From: Actinomucor elegans
Taxonomy: Eukaryota > Mucoromycota > Mucoromycetes > Mucorales > Mucoraceae
Direction: 5' to 3'
NCBI GenBank assembly: GCA_026027325.1
Contig: JAMSLZ010000009.1
Coordinates: 186,001-250,000, forward strand
Length of the DNA: 64,000 nt
This document shows, in pieces, positions 1 to 10,560 of this stretch. The number at the start of each line of letters is the position of its first letter. Position 1 is the first letter of the stretch. A model generated the notes under the pieces. The model was not told the DNA's origin. It saw only the letters and a list, made by a program, of their open reading frames with translations, and did no database searches. Both the position numbers and the translations under genes were made by a program.

Positions 1-963
1 CTGTAATTCACATTCTCTTCTTGCTGCTCATCCGCAGCTGCTTCTCTTTCACTCTTTCTTCTTGGTATTCTGTGTAATAATCCGTACCCTACATCGCATC
101 CTAATGATCCGTTTCCTCCCCATTCATGATTGGGTACAATGATACACTATAATCCCGTGTTAACATCAGCTTTAACAAACATATCAAAATATTACCTCTC
201 TACAGCTATCCCACTCAGAATTATATAGGTACAGCCTAAGTGGTTTACCGAGGTATTCTTCCACCAAACTGTAAAAATCATCCTCGTTTCTTAGAGTCAT
301 GTGTGGACTGCCGATGATATAGTCAGAAAATGGAATAATGCCTGCCATTTCAGCAGGTGAATTGGGTGATACATCCAATATGTGCCATACATTTTCTCCA
401 GCACGCTCAAATGAACAGAATCGAATTGAGCAACCTATAGACCGGTTATTAGCAAAGTCCTTCAAAGAAACATTGAATCATACCAATCAAACTCTTTTCA
501 TTAGGATCGTCAGGATGCCAATCCCGACTTGGAGTCAGGGTGATTTCTAAACATAGATGTATATATGTAAGTTACTGGTACTATTTAAACTATCTACAAG
601 TACATTACCTCGAAACTTTTGTTCTTTGCTCGAGTATACACCAATAGGTAAAGGTCTACCTTCATACTCTTGCAGAGTTGACAATAGTGTTTGACTATCG
701 CCATTATTCTATAAACAAAATAAAAAAAGTTAAATCTCCTCTGTCTTGTACTTTCTATCGGATCTCTTACAAGTGGAATGCCATTAATTTGGACAATATA
801 ATCGAAAAACTGTTCGATTCCTGCATGAAAAGCAGGCGAATTTTCCTTGACCTAAAGGACATTAACGCGTTTAGACTATTGAATGAATGTCCAAAAGGTT
901 ATCGTTTACCTTTAGAACATGAAAACCATATTGGTTTTGTTCTGAGCTTTGTGCTCCTCCCAT
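1..963 (-). CDS. GRASP55/65-family Golgi stacking protein (partial, 3' end off window)
   Basis: The first exon (963..910) encodes [18 protein letters not shown]. Further exons restore a double PDZ-like GRASP domain: [18 protein letters not shown] in PDZ1, then [18 protein letters not shown] and [18 protein letters not shown] in PDZ2, then [20 protein letters not shown]. These blocks match the order and spacing of animal GRASP55/65 and fungal Grh1. GRASPs tether Golgi or ER-exit membranes and assist unconventional secretion. Gly2 with Ser6 fits an N-myristoylation signal, the membrane anchor of animal GRASPs. At least five introns of about 47-62 nt were inferred from frame continuity. The acidic and glutamine-rich tail begins near the window edge and the stop codon is not visible. 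Family assignment is very secure; the exact 5' start is well supported by the conserved MG start. Confidence 0.93.
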
Positions 964-1356
964 TCTTGAATTAAAATAAAATAAAGAAATAGAGACAATG
1001 ATACAGAGTATGCGGACTACTAAAGGCGCGTAGAAATGTGGAATTCCAAGCCAGCAAAGCCGTGATCCAAATTCGAGTTAGAGAATCTTGATACATTTGA
1101 TAAGAATTTGGATGTTGTTTAGAGGTTACTGATCAGGCCAAGAGTATAGTGTATGTAGCTTGAAAGAATGAACCGTTGTAATGCGTACGAGTTCGAGGAA
1201 TTACTATCAGTTGGCTGACTAAATCTTCTAGAACCTTTTCGTACTAGTAAACTTACAAGTAACCAGTTTTTTGGCAGTCATACTCTGTTTGTACATATTT
1301 GCCACAGTACAATTAAAGAGAGCGTTACTGCCACTATAAATCATTCTTCACAATAA
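964..1356. other. Spacer between GRASP start and Pga1-like stop
   Basis: No ORF with protein-like composition was found. The stretch holds the GRASP upstream region and the 3' flank of the next minus-strand gene. I see no repeat or RNA gene in it. Confidence 0.4.
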
Positions 1357-2052
1357 CTAATCCATTTTATTATCAGAGGATGATGCCATTGCAGATATAA
1401 ACTTTTTAATATAAGGTATCAAGATAAACTGTCCAATGCACAACACAATTACAATAGCAATGACAATCTTGTAAACTTGGTAAAACAAGAAACCCAAATA
1501 TAAAGTCTCGAGAACTAGTTGGGAAACAATCAGTAAACCTGATCTATAAGCATTCACTGAATTCATATCTTACCCAAATTATACGTTACTGGCTTTGATT
1601 CCATACCTGGGACTTGAGAAACGCCAGTGTATTTAGCAGTTACTTGCAACACGTACGATAAATCACCGTTCATCTTGCAACTATTGATTATTTTGAGCTC
1701 AAAGTCGGCAGGTGTCTGGATAAAAAAAGTCGCGTCAGTATTCACCCAAGAGGTAACAATATCTTACAATTGCTGGATAGGATATACGTATTTCATAATT
1801 GGATCCGTCTTTTAAGTTGTTTAAATTGTACCATTGAACGGATGGCTTTACAAATGGTGAGCTTGGAATCAAACTGTTTTGAACTTCGGAAAATGGAGGT
1901 GAAAGAGAAGGTGCTGATTTTACTTTAGATAACTCTAAAAATTGAGTTTCGCAAGGTATGATATTACTCGATCGTACTTGAAGAATAAGCTTCTCTGTGT
2001 TTGCATAAATACTGGGTATCAGAAAAAGAAGGTAAAAAAGCGCGATTTTCAT
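1357..2052 (-). CDS. Pga1-like cofactor of GPI mannosyltransferase II (tentative)
   Basis: Three exons (2052..1768, 1715..1574, 1514..1357) give a 194-residue protein with all phases consistent. It starts with a signal peptide (residues 1-17) followed by ANTEKLILQVR. A lumenal domain contains YEIRISYPAI joined across intron 1 to TPADFELKI. Near the C-terminus is one long hydrophobic segment (about residues 145-178), then a short polar tail. Signal peptide, small lumenal domain, the NTEKLI motif and a C-terminal membrane helix resemble fungal Pga1, the partner of Gpi18 that adds the second mannose to GPI precursors in the ER. The similarity is recalled by pattern, so the product name is tentative; a small ER-type membrane protein is well supported. 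Confidence 0.6.
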
Positions 2053-2499
2053 ATTGACAGGATGGTATAAAAAAGCCAGTATCCCAAAGAAATGAATTTA
2101 CTCTTTCGAGCACTATTAAGATTCTCCCAGTGGTCGGAAAACAAAATTTCTGAAGCTCACACAGGAACAGTTTTTTTTTTCTTTTGCAACGTATTTAATG
2201 TATCTGATGAAGTAAAAAAAAAGAAGACTCGAGTCTCTTTATTATTGAGTCATTATCAATAATCATTAGTTTTTGGATGTTTTAGAAACGCAATCATGGC
2301 ATGAGTATTTAATATATTAAAAACTTATAAAAAGCTATAGATATGTTCGAGGAAATGAAAGACAAAAGATACTAATAAATCATGCTTTGAAAAATATCGT
2401 TTATATTTCAAAGTAAATGATGAATATACACAGGAATTTTTTATAAAAAGAGTCGTGAAAATATTTACGGTTTTGCAGGAATCATCCCAATCTCGACAT

Positions 2500-2545
2500 C
2501 TCTAGATTTCTCAACCGATCCCGATTTAATCTCGCATCTAATAAC
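2500..2545 (-). repeat. Dispersed repeat copy a (ATGCGACATTAAA family)
   Basis: On the minus strand it reads ATTAGATGCGAGATTAAATC followed by GGGATCGGTTGAGAAATC. This is the same order as the other copies in the window, with a few substitutions. Confidence 0.65.
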
Positions 2546-2664
2546 TATTACATATTCAGAATAGGCGTCCGTACCTATTGAAATTATTATATATCGGGTT
2601 ACTGAGAGCGTCATTTATCCTAACTATGCACTACAATTTACATTCATTTCAAATAATTAATCTA

Positions 2665-2715
2665 TTATCGATTTCTCTACCGATTCCCATTTAATGTCGC
2701 ATCTATCAAGCTAAT
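2665..2715 (-). repeat. Dispersed repeat copy b (ATGCGACATTAAA family)
   Basis: The minus strand reads GATAGATGCGACATTAAATG then GGAATCGGTAGAGAAATCGA. It lies about 130 bp from copy a in the same orientation, so this spot may be a tandem or split insertion. Confidence 0.7.
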
Positions 2716-3337
2716 CTGTCCTCTGAATAAACTAATGCATCTATCAATTTTCTTTATTTAATTAAAGTATCATGTTATTCAAAAGCTAATTAATATCAAT
2801 TGTATACTTTTCATGCAAACAATTCTAGGATAAATGTTCTTTAGATTTTTCGACTATAATTCTCTACGGATATAGTTCTTGTGTAGATTACTGTATTCAA
2901 ACTATATTTTGTTGTGATATATAAGAGAGGTCGGCCTTGATCATTTATCCTTTATATTATCAGGCCGTATCATCTTCATGAATGGACCATAGTTATATAA
3001 CAAAGATAAAATGAGACCATAAAATAAAAATAGATGAAATCAGCAATTATATAAAGCAGTGGGTCTTGATAATGGTACATCAAGTTGCTTTGTTTTAGTA
3101 TATTATCTAAAATGAATCAACCGATAACCGAGCAGTATATCATTTTAATAGCAGTCAAAGCCGGGCTTGCAGTCATCTTATCTTTTCTTATACTTTGTAA
3201 GCCTCAAATTGATTTACATTGATTCATTAGTATAATGATAGCTCTAGTTTTACTCCCAGTGTCCGTTAATATCTGTTATATTACTAGTAGCCATACTGAA
3301 TGTAAATATCAGCATATGTTTGTAACGAATAACGTAA

Positions 3338-4471
3338 TTGACTATAGAGGCTGAGAAGAAACGCTACCTTAGGCTGCTTGTACCTGAAGGCCAATCAACT
3401 CCCAAAAAGGTCGAAACCCAGATAGGATTCCAAGACTTGGAAGAGTCTAGCGCTAAAACTGTAAAGTTCGAAGATCGCGTTAATAAATCAATACAGGAGC
3501 TGTTTAACTCATTAAAGGAACTTGCTTCGAAACACAAACACGGTATCGAGGCTTGTATTGAAAGGATAGAAGCACTTGGAACTCTTTGTTCGACAGAGGC
3601 GACCAATCGTTTGTCTCAATTAGAATCATTCGGGCTATCTATACGAAAATTTTCAGCATTAGAAAAGCCTCTTGACACTCACGTACTAACAAAAGCACCA
3701 ATGAATAGATTCATGACGAAAATCGAACAAGCAGAAAGCCGTGTAGGAAAACTGGATAACATACCCTATGCTAAAGGGTTGCTATTTGATCAACAAAAAG
3801 AGACAGCTCACAAAAAACAGCAAAACATCCTATGTAAATACAACAAGAACCACCAAGTGGGAATTGATTTTGAGTTGTTTCAAAAACAAATTGACGATTT
3901 AAATGCCTTGCGCAATGATGTTGATACAAGACACACATCTTTGGTCGCTCTATTATCAGATTTGAGCGACAGATGCAATACGCTACACACAATTGGCCAG
4001 AAAAGACATAAATTATAAACTATTAAGCATAATATGTTGAAGCTTCATCTAAAAGATATGGACACAGTTGCAGCACTTCACACTGAAAAATTTAACAATT
4101 TAAACGTTCTGTTATCGGTTTTGAAGAAAAAGCAAGAGGCATCCTTTGAATACGTCAAAGAATAACAAGATAAACAATTAACGCCACAGCAAACGCTTGT
4201 TCATTGCATGTTAGATCTGGAGCCCCATGGCAAATTTATAATGCTTGGCACTCAGATGCGAACAATGGTTGAAAGATTTGGGATGTTAGAAAAAGAAGCA
4301 GCCACTCCTCCTCATGATTTGGCAACTAAAGAATCACCAACAGGACTATCTGCTACTAGTGAGATTATGTATTTTTTTTTTCATAAAGCTGCTGACACTT
4401 TTAGTAACGTAACTCCCGGTGTTCCTAGTAAAGCCATTTATGGCAGCATTATTATAAAGTATATAGGCTGA
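3338..4471 (+). pseudogene. Decayed coiled-coil protein locus, unidentified
   Basis: A 226-residue open frame (to 4018) is rich in K, E, Q, S and L with heptad-like spacing. It contains EDRVNKSIQELFNSLKELA and QKQIDDLNALRNDVDTRH, so it looks like real helical protein. After the stop, coding-like sequence continues: about 4033-4164 encodes DMDTVAALHTEKFNNLNVLL and ends in TAA. Then 4208..4471 gives a further acidic, proline-containing segment. No introns with good splice sites explain these breaks, so I read it as a gene disabled by stops or frameshifts. A true start was not found; 3338 is only the first ATG. The helical layout vaguely recalls autophagy scaffold proteins such as Atg17, but I cannot support that name. 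Confidence 0.45.
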
Positions 4472-4669
4472 CGAGTATAGCTTATGCATTAATAGAGCGT
4501 ACAGATAAATAAAGCTTCAAACTATACATTTAACAGGTTTGATACATAATGTATTATAAATAATTATTTCGATGAGTACAGTGTCGAATAAGTTGAGTTC
4601 AAAGCTCATTTACCAAGGCTCCCCTCTTTAATAAAGACTCTAAGAGACGCAATCATTTAATTTATTTAT

Positions 4670-4910
4670 GGATTACTTGTCAGATGCGAGATTGGCGCGG
4701 AATCGATGAAGAGATATATTATAAGTCCAGATTGTATTATGAATTGCTATTCACAACCATTAAAATTTTTATAAATTTGTACATTCTTTTGAATTTTGAT
4801 CCGATATTTAATATGCAGTGCATTTTTGCCAAACAATTGGTCTAGTAGATATACTAGTTTATTTTGAACATGAGCTATTCATCAGACGAGATTATTGACC
4901 GTATCAAATT
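4670..4910 (+). repeat. Two degenerate copies of the ATGCGACATTAAA repeat
   Basis: Near 4680 the sequence is CAGATGCGAGATTGGCGCGG then AATCGATGAAG. Near 4861 it is TTTTGAACATGAGCTATTCA followed by TCAGACGAGATTATTGACCG. Both keep the order of left motif, ATGCGA-type core and ATCG motif, with more changes than copies b, e and i. Confidence 0.5.
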
Positions 4911-5000
4911 CATAGGAGAAGCTTATATTTTGCACATTATTGCTAACATGTATTATTTTAACAGTATTTTGGTCAAAAAATAACCTTAGATGGCGCAACA

Positions 5001-5065
5001 TTTCATTTTAAACATGTACTAGCCATCAGATGCGACATTAAATGGGATCGACTCGTGAAATAATG
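5001..5065 (+). repeat. Dispersed repeat copy e (ATGCGACATTAAA family)
   Basis: The block reads TTTCATTTTAAACATGTACT, AGCCATCAGATGCGACATTA, AATGGGATCGACTCG. It is one of the best preserved copies and shows the left motif (TTTTRAACATG), the core and the right GGATCG motif. Confidence 0.72.
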
Positions 5066-5264
5066 TAGATGCTCAAAATGGTTCAATTTCGGAAAATGTT
5101 GACTTGATTGGTCAAAATCTTAAAATACTGCGGTATAAGCTTGAAGCGCGAAACTAGGCGACCTTTTAGTGACACTCATTTTAAATTCAGAGTATTCAAC
5201 ATATACAACTGCGTCGCCAAAAAAAAATACTGTTCTTTTTCTCTTTGTTCAAAAACTGTCAGTC

Positions 5265-7619
5265 ATGTCATCGAGAGCTTTAAGAAGACTTCAAAAAGAT
5301 CAGATTCCAGATATCGTAAACGCTGATAAAAGCGATCAAGAATCTGAGGAAGAAGACTATGTTGAGCAAAAGAAGCCTGCTTTCAACCCTTTTGACTTGG
5401 TAAACCAATATAATTTTTCTTGACTCGTTAAACTAATAGCTTTAATAGTTGAACGAGGGAAACGACGATGCCGAGGAGGAAGAAGAAGAAGAAGAAGAAT
5501 ATGTAGAAGAGAAGAAACCTGAACCAGTTATCGAAAAGGTAAGTCCACAAAAGATTTTTTTTTTTTAGTAAAAACTAACAATATATTAGCCTTCTTCCAA
5601 TAGCAATAGCAAAAAAAATAAGAAGAAGCAAAAGAAGAAAAATAACAAAAAATCCAATGACAATACACATTCTGAGGATATCAGTATGAGAGAACTGGAT
5701 AAAGTATTAAAGGATTTGGGACAAAAGTAAGAACTTGATATACGTTAAACGAAGGCAGTCGATTAATGTAGTCTATGTAGATCATCTTCTAAGAGCAGCA
5801 AGAAAAACACGGCCAATACCGAAGAGCGCCGTCAGTTATTGTCCGTTAATTATCGTTTCTTGGACGCTGAAGCCGAAATGAAACGTTTATTTGGTTCGCA
5901 TGTTGTAAATAGCGAGAATCGTGCTTCTCAAGGTCGCGTATTGAAGAAATCCAAGTTTGCTACACCTAAGAGTGATTGGCCACCTTATAAAAGAAACGGC
6001 TTATCCATGGAGGTGACTGAGACAAAGGAAGGTATCACGTATTATGCGTTCAGACATTCTGAGCAGTATCAGGATGTACAGTTAGAATTCTTGAATGCTA
6101 TTGCTACCCACAATCCTGAAGCCCTGTTGTTTTTGATCAGACGGCATCCTTATCACGTCGATAGTTTATTGCAATTGTCTGAGATTGCTAAGCACAGTGG
6201 TGACTGGACTTCTGCTGGTGATTTCATAGGTATGTCGAATAGCAAGAGATCTACAGTCTTCTTACATGTCATTTAGAACGTGCTCTGTATGCTTGTGAAA
6301 GAGCCCTTCACCCTCAATTCTCGCTGAACACTGGCACAGCAAGACTGTCCTATACTCGATCAGAGAATAGATCCTTTTTCTTGGCTGTGTTCCGCCACAT
6401 CCAGTTCCTCACGCGTCGTGGATGTTGGAAGACTGCTTTCGAATTCAACAAGTTGCTTTTCAGTCTGGATCCAGTGTCAGATCCTCTTAGTGCTCTGTTA
6501 TCATTGGATTATCATGCTCTCTCTTCCAAGGATTATGATTATGTGGTTCGAATGCAAGCTGATTGGAAGACAGACGGTGAATTGTATCCTGTAGAAATGA
6601 ACAATATGCCCAATTTTGCTTATTCGGCGGCCTATGCCAAATTCAAGATGAGCGAAAAGATCAAGAATGTATTAGACGTTGATGAGGGTAGTCGATTGCT
6701 TAAGGAAGCCATCAAGAAATATCCTTTGGTTTATTGTCGCTTATTGGAGAAACTAGGGGAGCCTGAGCCTGAGCAATTGGTTCAATTAACTCAGTAGTAA
6801 GTATACAAATCTCTTAAAAACGTAGATTCGCTCATTAATTTGTTTAGCATCCCCAACGAATATATGGAAATCATGCAGTTGTCATACATTGAACGTACAT
6901 ATGAGATGTGGAAAGAACCTGAAGTCCTTGAATGGCTCAAAGCTAATGGCTCTCAAGTCCTTGACTACATTGTACAGAACCCAGGCGTGATCCAACGTAA
7001 ACTCTTGTGTCAAGCTAAAGACCAGGTGCCACTGAGCCTATGCCGTTATATTGTGCTTATTGACATTCAAAAACTCATGTCTTATTTGCCTTCCAGTATT
7101 ACTAATCAGAGTTATCAAATGTATGACCCATTGCCTCCTGCCGATTCTACTACTCAATATGATATTAATGAACGTATGCGTCAAACGGGTGGTGGTCGTA
7201 GTCGATCAAGCGATATTGGTAATATGATGAATGTATTAAGAAATCTGTTGGGTGGCGCTGAGAATCGCGGTATCAATCCTGAGAATCAACAGCAAATTAG
7301 GCAGTTAATGGCTGAATTGGAGCAAGTGCGCAGACAAAATGCTGTTCAGGCGCCTGGTGCTTTTCCTGGAGCCGAAGATACTATTGATGATGAGATAGAC
7401 GCTGCCCTAGAACATCATGAACAGGAATATACAGAAGACTATCCTGACTTGATGCAAAACGAAAATGAGGACGAGCCTGCACATAGAGACGTTTATAGAC
7501 CTAACCATGGAGTAACTGCCGAAGAATTGATGGAAATTATGAACGCTATAGGTGATGAAGAAGAAGACTTGGAAATACAACGAGCTTTAGCAGAAGAATT
7601 TAGAAGAAATCAAGAATAA
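5265..7619 (+). CDS. RQC1: TCF25 / Rqc1 homologue (ribosome quality control subunit)
   Basis: Six exons (5265..5399, 5449..5538, 5590..5726, 5781..6229, 6277..6796, 6848..7619) give 700 residues in one frame. It begins MSSRALRRLQKDQIPDI, followed by a D/E-rich tract and a Lys-rich tract (about residues 80-110). A helical repeat domain runs from about 150 to 600 and contains NYRFLDAEAEMKRLFGS, ALLFLIRRHPYHVDSLLQL and RRGCWKTAFEFNKLLFSLDP. These are hallmarks of TCF25/Nulp1 and yeast Rqc1. Rqc1/TCF25 joins the Ltn1/Listerin complex on stalled 60S subunits and promotes K48-linked ubiquitylation of the nascent chain. The C-terminus is acidic and disordered. The stop lies 30 bp from the stop of the convergent RCHY1 homologue. 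Confidence 0.92.
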
Positions 7620-7649
7620 AACTATTTTTTATTTTATTATTCCATTTTC

Positions 7650-9254
7650 CTATCCTTCATTTGATTCTGCACCCGTTCTTCCTCTAGAAGAAGAACTGGA
7701 AGCAGAAGAAGATGGAGGAAGATTTCTATTGTATCCAATACCAAGAAAAGCGGAAGGTGTGGTAGAGTTGCCAGCAGCACTTCCTGCTTGAGGTTGCATG
7801 ATTTGATCTTGATCAGAATTGGATGATAAACCTAGAGCTTCCGTTGCAGTTACTTCTGAAGTAGATGTTGCGTGATGCGCTGAGGATGAGGTGGCTTCCT
7901 GTTGCTGCTGTTGCGCTGTTTCTTCTGTGTTTTCAGTCTTTAATACAGTAGTATTAAAACTACCACAATGACCACATTTATGATAGAAAAAGTGGTATTT
8001 AGCAGGTGTCTTCTTTTCACAATCATTACAAAAGATGTGAGAAATGTACTTTTCGTATTCAGCAGGCATAGGCTGTCGTTCTAGGTCTTTATCAAGTCGA
8101 TTAAAGTATTCTGACATATCACCCAATGATTTCAGGCAAGTTGGACATTGATATGAAGTCTGAATGTAAGCAGTATAACAGTGTTTATGAATAGAATGAC
8201 AGCATGGCTAAATGAATTAAATCAGTATCCTATTTTGCACTGATATATTACTCTTACCATAAAGATGACGGTGGAAGTGCTAGTAAACATGAATTCACCG
8301 CAGATAGGACAATCACTTTCTAGATTTCTTTCAATACACTTATGATTCAGCTCCATGGACTTGGTCATGCAGATACTACACTTTTCACAATGAAAAAAGT
8401 CTTCAATTGGCCCTTTTCTGCATATACCGCAACCCTCACAGTGATAAATAGACTTGCTAGGATCATCATCCCATAACTTACACTTGTCGCAGTAATACTG
8501 TGCCATTTCTTCACCACAGCCAGTACAGGCTTTGCCTGCAGGTTGAAGCTTCATGCAAAGCATACACAGCATATTCTTGGTTTCATTTCTATTAATTACA
8601 AATCCATCAACACCATCAATGAGTACTACTTGATCGGGTTGTATTTTACCTCACAATAGCATGATCCTCTGCATCATCGTGACAAAATCTGCAACTAACA
8701 ATCTTTTGGCAGCAATTGGCTTGCAATTTACACTTTCGTTGATAATGTTTGCACCCAAGAATATTCTCCTCTTGTTTCTGTGAACAAATGGTAACACATC
8801 AGTAAGGCTTTAAGAATAAATCATGCCTGTAATTTACGTAATATGACTTGATATACGCATTGTCAATTGAATCATTGTTGGAATGACTTGCATTTAAAGA
8901 AGATTGGGTCGTACCATGAGACATCAAGTACTATTTAAAAAAGGTATATATTAGTACAAAGTTTTTATACCGAGATCGCTTTGAATTTACTTGAATTTGT
9001 CGCGCTTTTTCTCGAGTATCAAGATCTTTGTTTAATTGAATCTCTTTAATCTTTTTTCGAAGTTCAGCTTCGTTAATCATATGCTTCAAATCTGTTTTCT
9101 TAGTAGATTCTCTTATGCTAGTAACAGGGGCTACTTCAGCAGCTTGCTGTTCTTCAGCGTCTTGCCATTCATCGTCTTCTTCAAGTATATTGAACTCGTC
9201 ATAGTCAAGTTCACTATCTGATTGAGAATTATTTTGCAACGTAAGTTGATCCAT
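7650..9254 (-). CDS. RCHY1: RCHY1/Pirh2-type CHY-CTCHY-RING E3 ubiquitin ligase
   Basis: Five exons (9254..8991, 8930..8838, 8777..8650, 8588..8258, 8207..7650) give 457 residues. The first about 118 residues form an acidic, helical extension. The CHY zinc finger follows (about 120-162: GCKHYQRKCKLQANCC, RFCHDDAEDH). Next comes the CTCHY zinc finger (KACTGCGEEMAQYYCDKCKL, HCEGCGICRKG), then a RING-H2 (CPICGEF, PCCHSIHKHC, CPTC), then a zinc ribbon (CNDCEKKTPAKYHFF, HKCGHCGSFNT). This domain order is that of Pirh2. The mammalian protein is about 260 residues, so both termini are extended here; the tail after the ribbon is Gln/Ser-rich. Pirh2 is a RING E3 that recognises C-terminal degrons, including alanine tails made during ribosome quality control. 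The convergent neighbour is TCF25/Rqc1. Confidence 0.93.
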
Positions 9255-10489
9255 AGTAAAAAAAAAAAAAAAAACGAAAAAATGGAGAGAAAAAGACGAG
9301 AGAAACAAACACTGTATATCCTTAAATTTATACAGGTTGTCTTAAAAGGTATCCCTTCTTTTATTATTAAACTAGTAACCGATACTGCGGTTATTTTTTC
9401 ATTTTCATTATATATAAGGGGGGAGAAGGCTAGCAATCAAAACCTCAATACCAGCCAATATTCAAAAGCTTCAACGAAGTATGGAAAACCTTTATCATTT
9501 TATCATAAAGATTCCTTCAATCCCAAGCTATGAATCAATAAGCTATAGCCACTATCCACCAGCAAGAAACTACTCAACTGATAGCAAAAGTAGGCATACC
9601 AGAGTGCAAATTTCCATTATGACTTCAAGTGTTTGGAATACTACAACTGTCTCAAAACAAAAGCCTTTGAACAGGAGAAAAGGAATGACTTTATAAATCA
9701 AATCAAAAGCATACTTCACCTTTAAATCTAGCCAAGGTAAATCGATTAAGGCCATGCCTATGGTTTTCAAAAAATTGGATTATAAAAAGTTTTGCAAAAG
9801 GTATTACCCAATTGCCTATATTATCCTTACTCATTAATTTGAGGCAAGGTTTTATCAAACTCCGAAGTTCTGACAAATAAAAGGAAATACTTGTTTCAAT
9901 GCCAAGTTGTGGTTCAAAACACTTTCAGAGCTGAACCCTTTATCAGCAGATATGAGGTAAACAATGCATTTTCAATAAATACTAGATAACTTACTCCAGT
10001 ACCCTAATGGCCTACATTATTTAAAGGTGAATATACAGTATTGCGACATAGTACATATACTGTATCATTAATCAGTAAAATATATAACTTGCCTATTATA
10101 TAACAATTAAACCGACGTTTTAACAGATGAAAAAGTCTATTATGGTATAAGGCACTTGGAAGAAGCAACATTTGGCCGAGGTTGGGCGAAAGATCTGGAT
10201 ATGGCTAAGCACTGCTTGTTTAATAGAATGTATGCAATTCATTGTTAACTACTAGCAAATGACATATAAGTATTTGCATTACAGTAAAATAAAAATAAAA
10301 AAAGATCAGATAAAGCAGCTCATTCTTGGTACATAATGCTAATCAGATGCAACTTTAAACCATGTTCTACTGAGATCTATAGATAATTATATTAAATTTA
10401 CATGAAATGCATATAATCCATTGTGAGTCTTTAGTGTATAATATACTCACCACTCTCCAGTTAAATGATTATTTTAGGAGATACAAAAG

Positions 10490-10560
10490 TTCATTTTGAG
10501 TATGTGCTTGTCATTAAATGCGACATCAAGCCAAATTCGACCGAGATATCTAAATATGTG
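10490..10560 (+). repeat. Dispersed repeat copy g (ATGCGACATTAAA family)
   Basis: The block reads TTCATTTTGAGTATGTGCTT, GTCATTAAATGCGACATCAA, GCCAAATTCGACCGAGATAT. The core differs from copy i at one base. A weaker relative (AATCAGATGCAACTTTAAAC) lies about 170 bp upstream. Confidence 0.65.

Larger units (their letters stand above)
2053..3337. other. AT-rich spacer with dispersed repeat copies
   Basis: It contains the promoter side of the Pga1-like gene, then two minus-oriented copies of the ATGCGACATTAAA repeat (listed separately). A short open segment near 3112-3209 starts with ATG, encodes a hydrophobic stretch and ends at a GTAAG donor. It could be a 5' exon of the decayed locus downstream, but the join I tried gives a stop codon. 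Confidence 0.4.
4472..5264. other. Repeat-rich spacer upstream of TCF25/Rqc1
   Basis: It holds two to three copies of the ATGCGACATTAAA repeat in plus orientation (near 4670, 4861 and 5001) separated by AT-rich DNA. The last part is the promoter and 5' UTR of the TCF25 homologue. No ORF was judged real. Confidence 0.45.
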
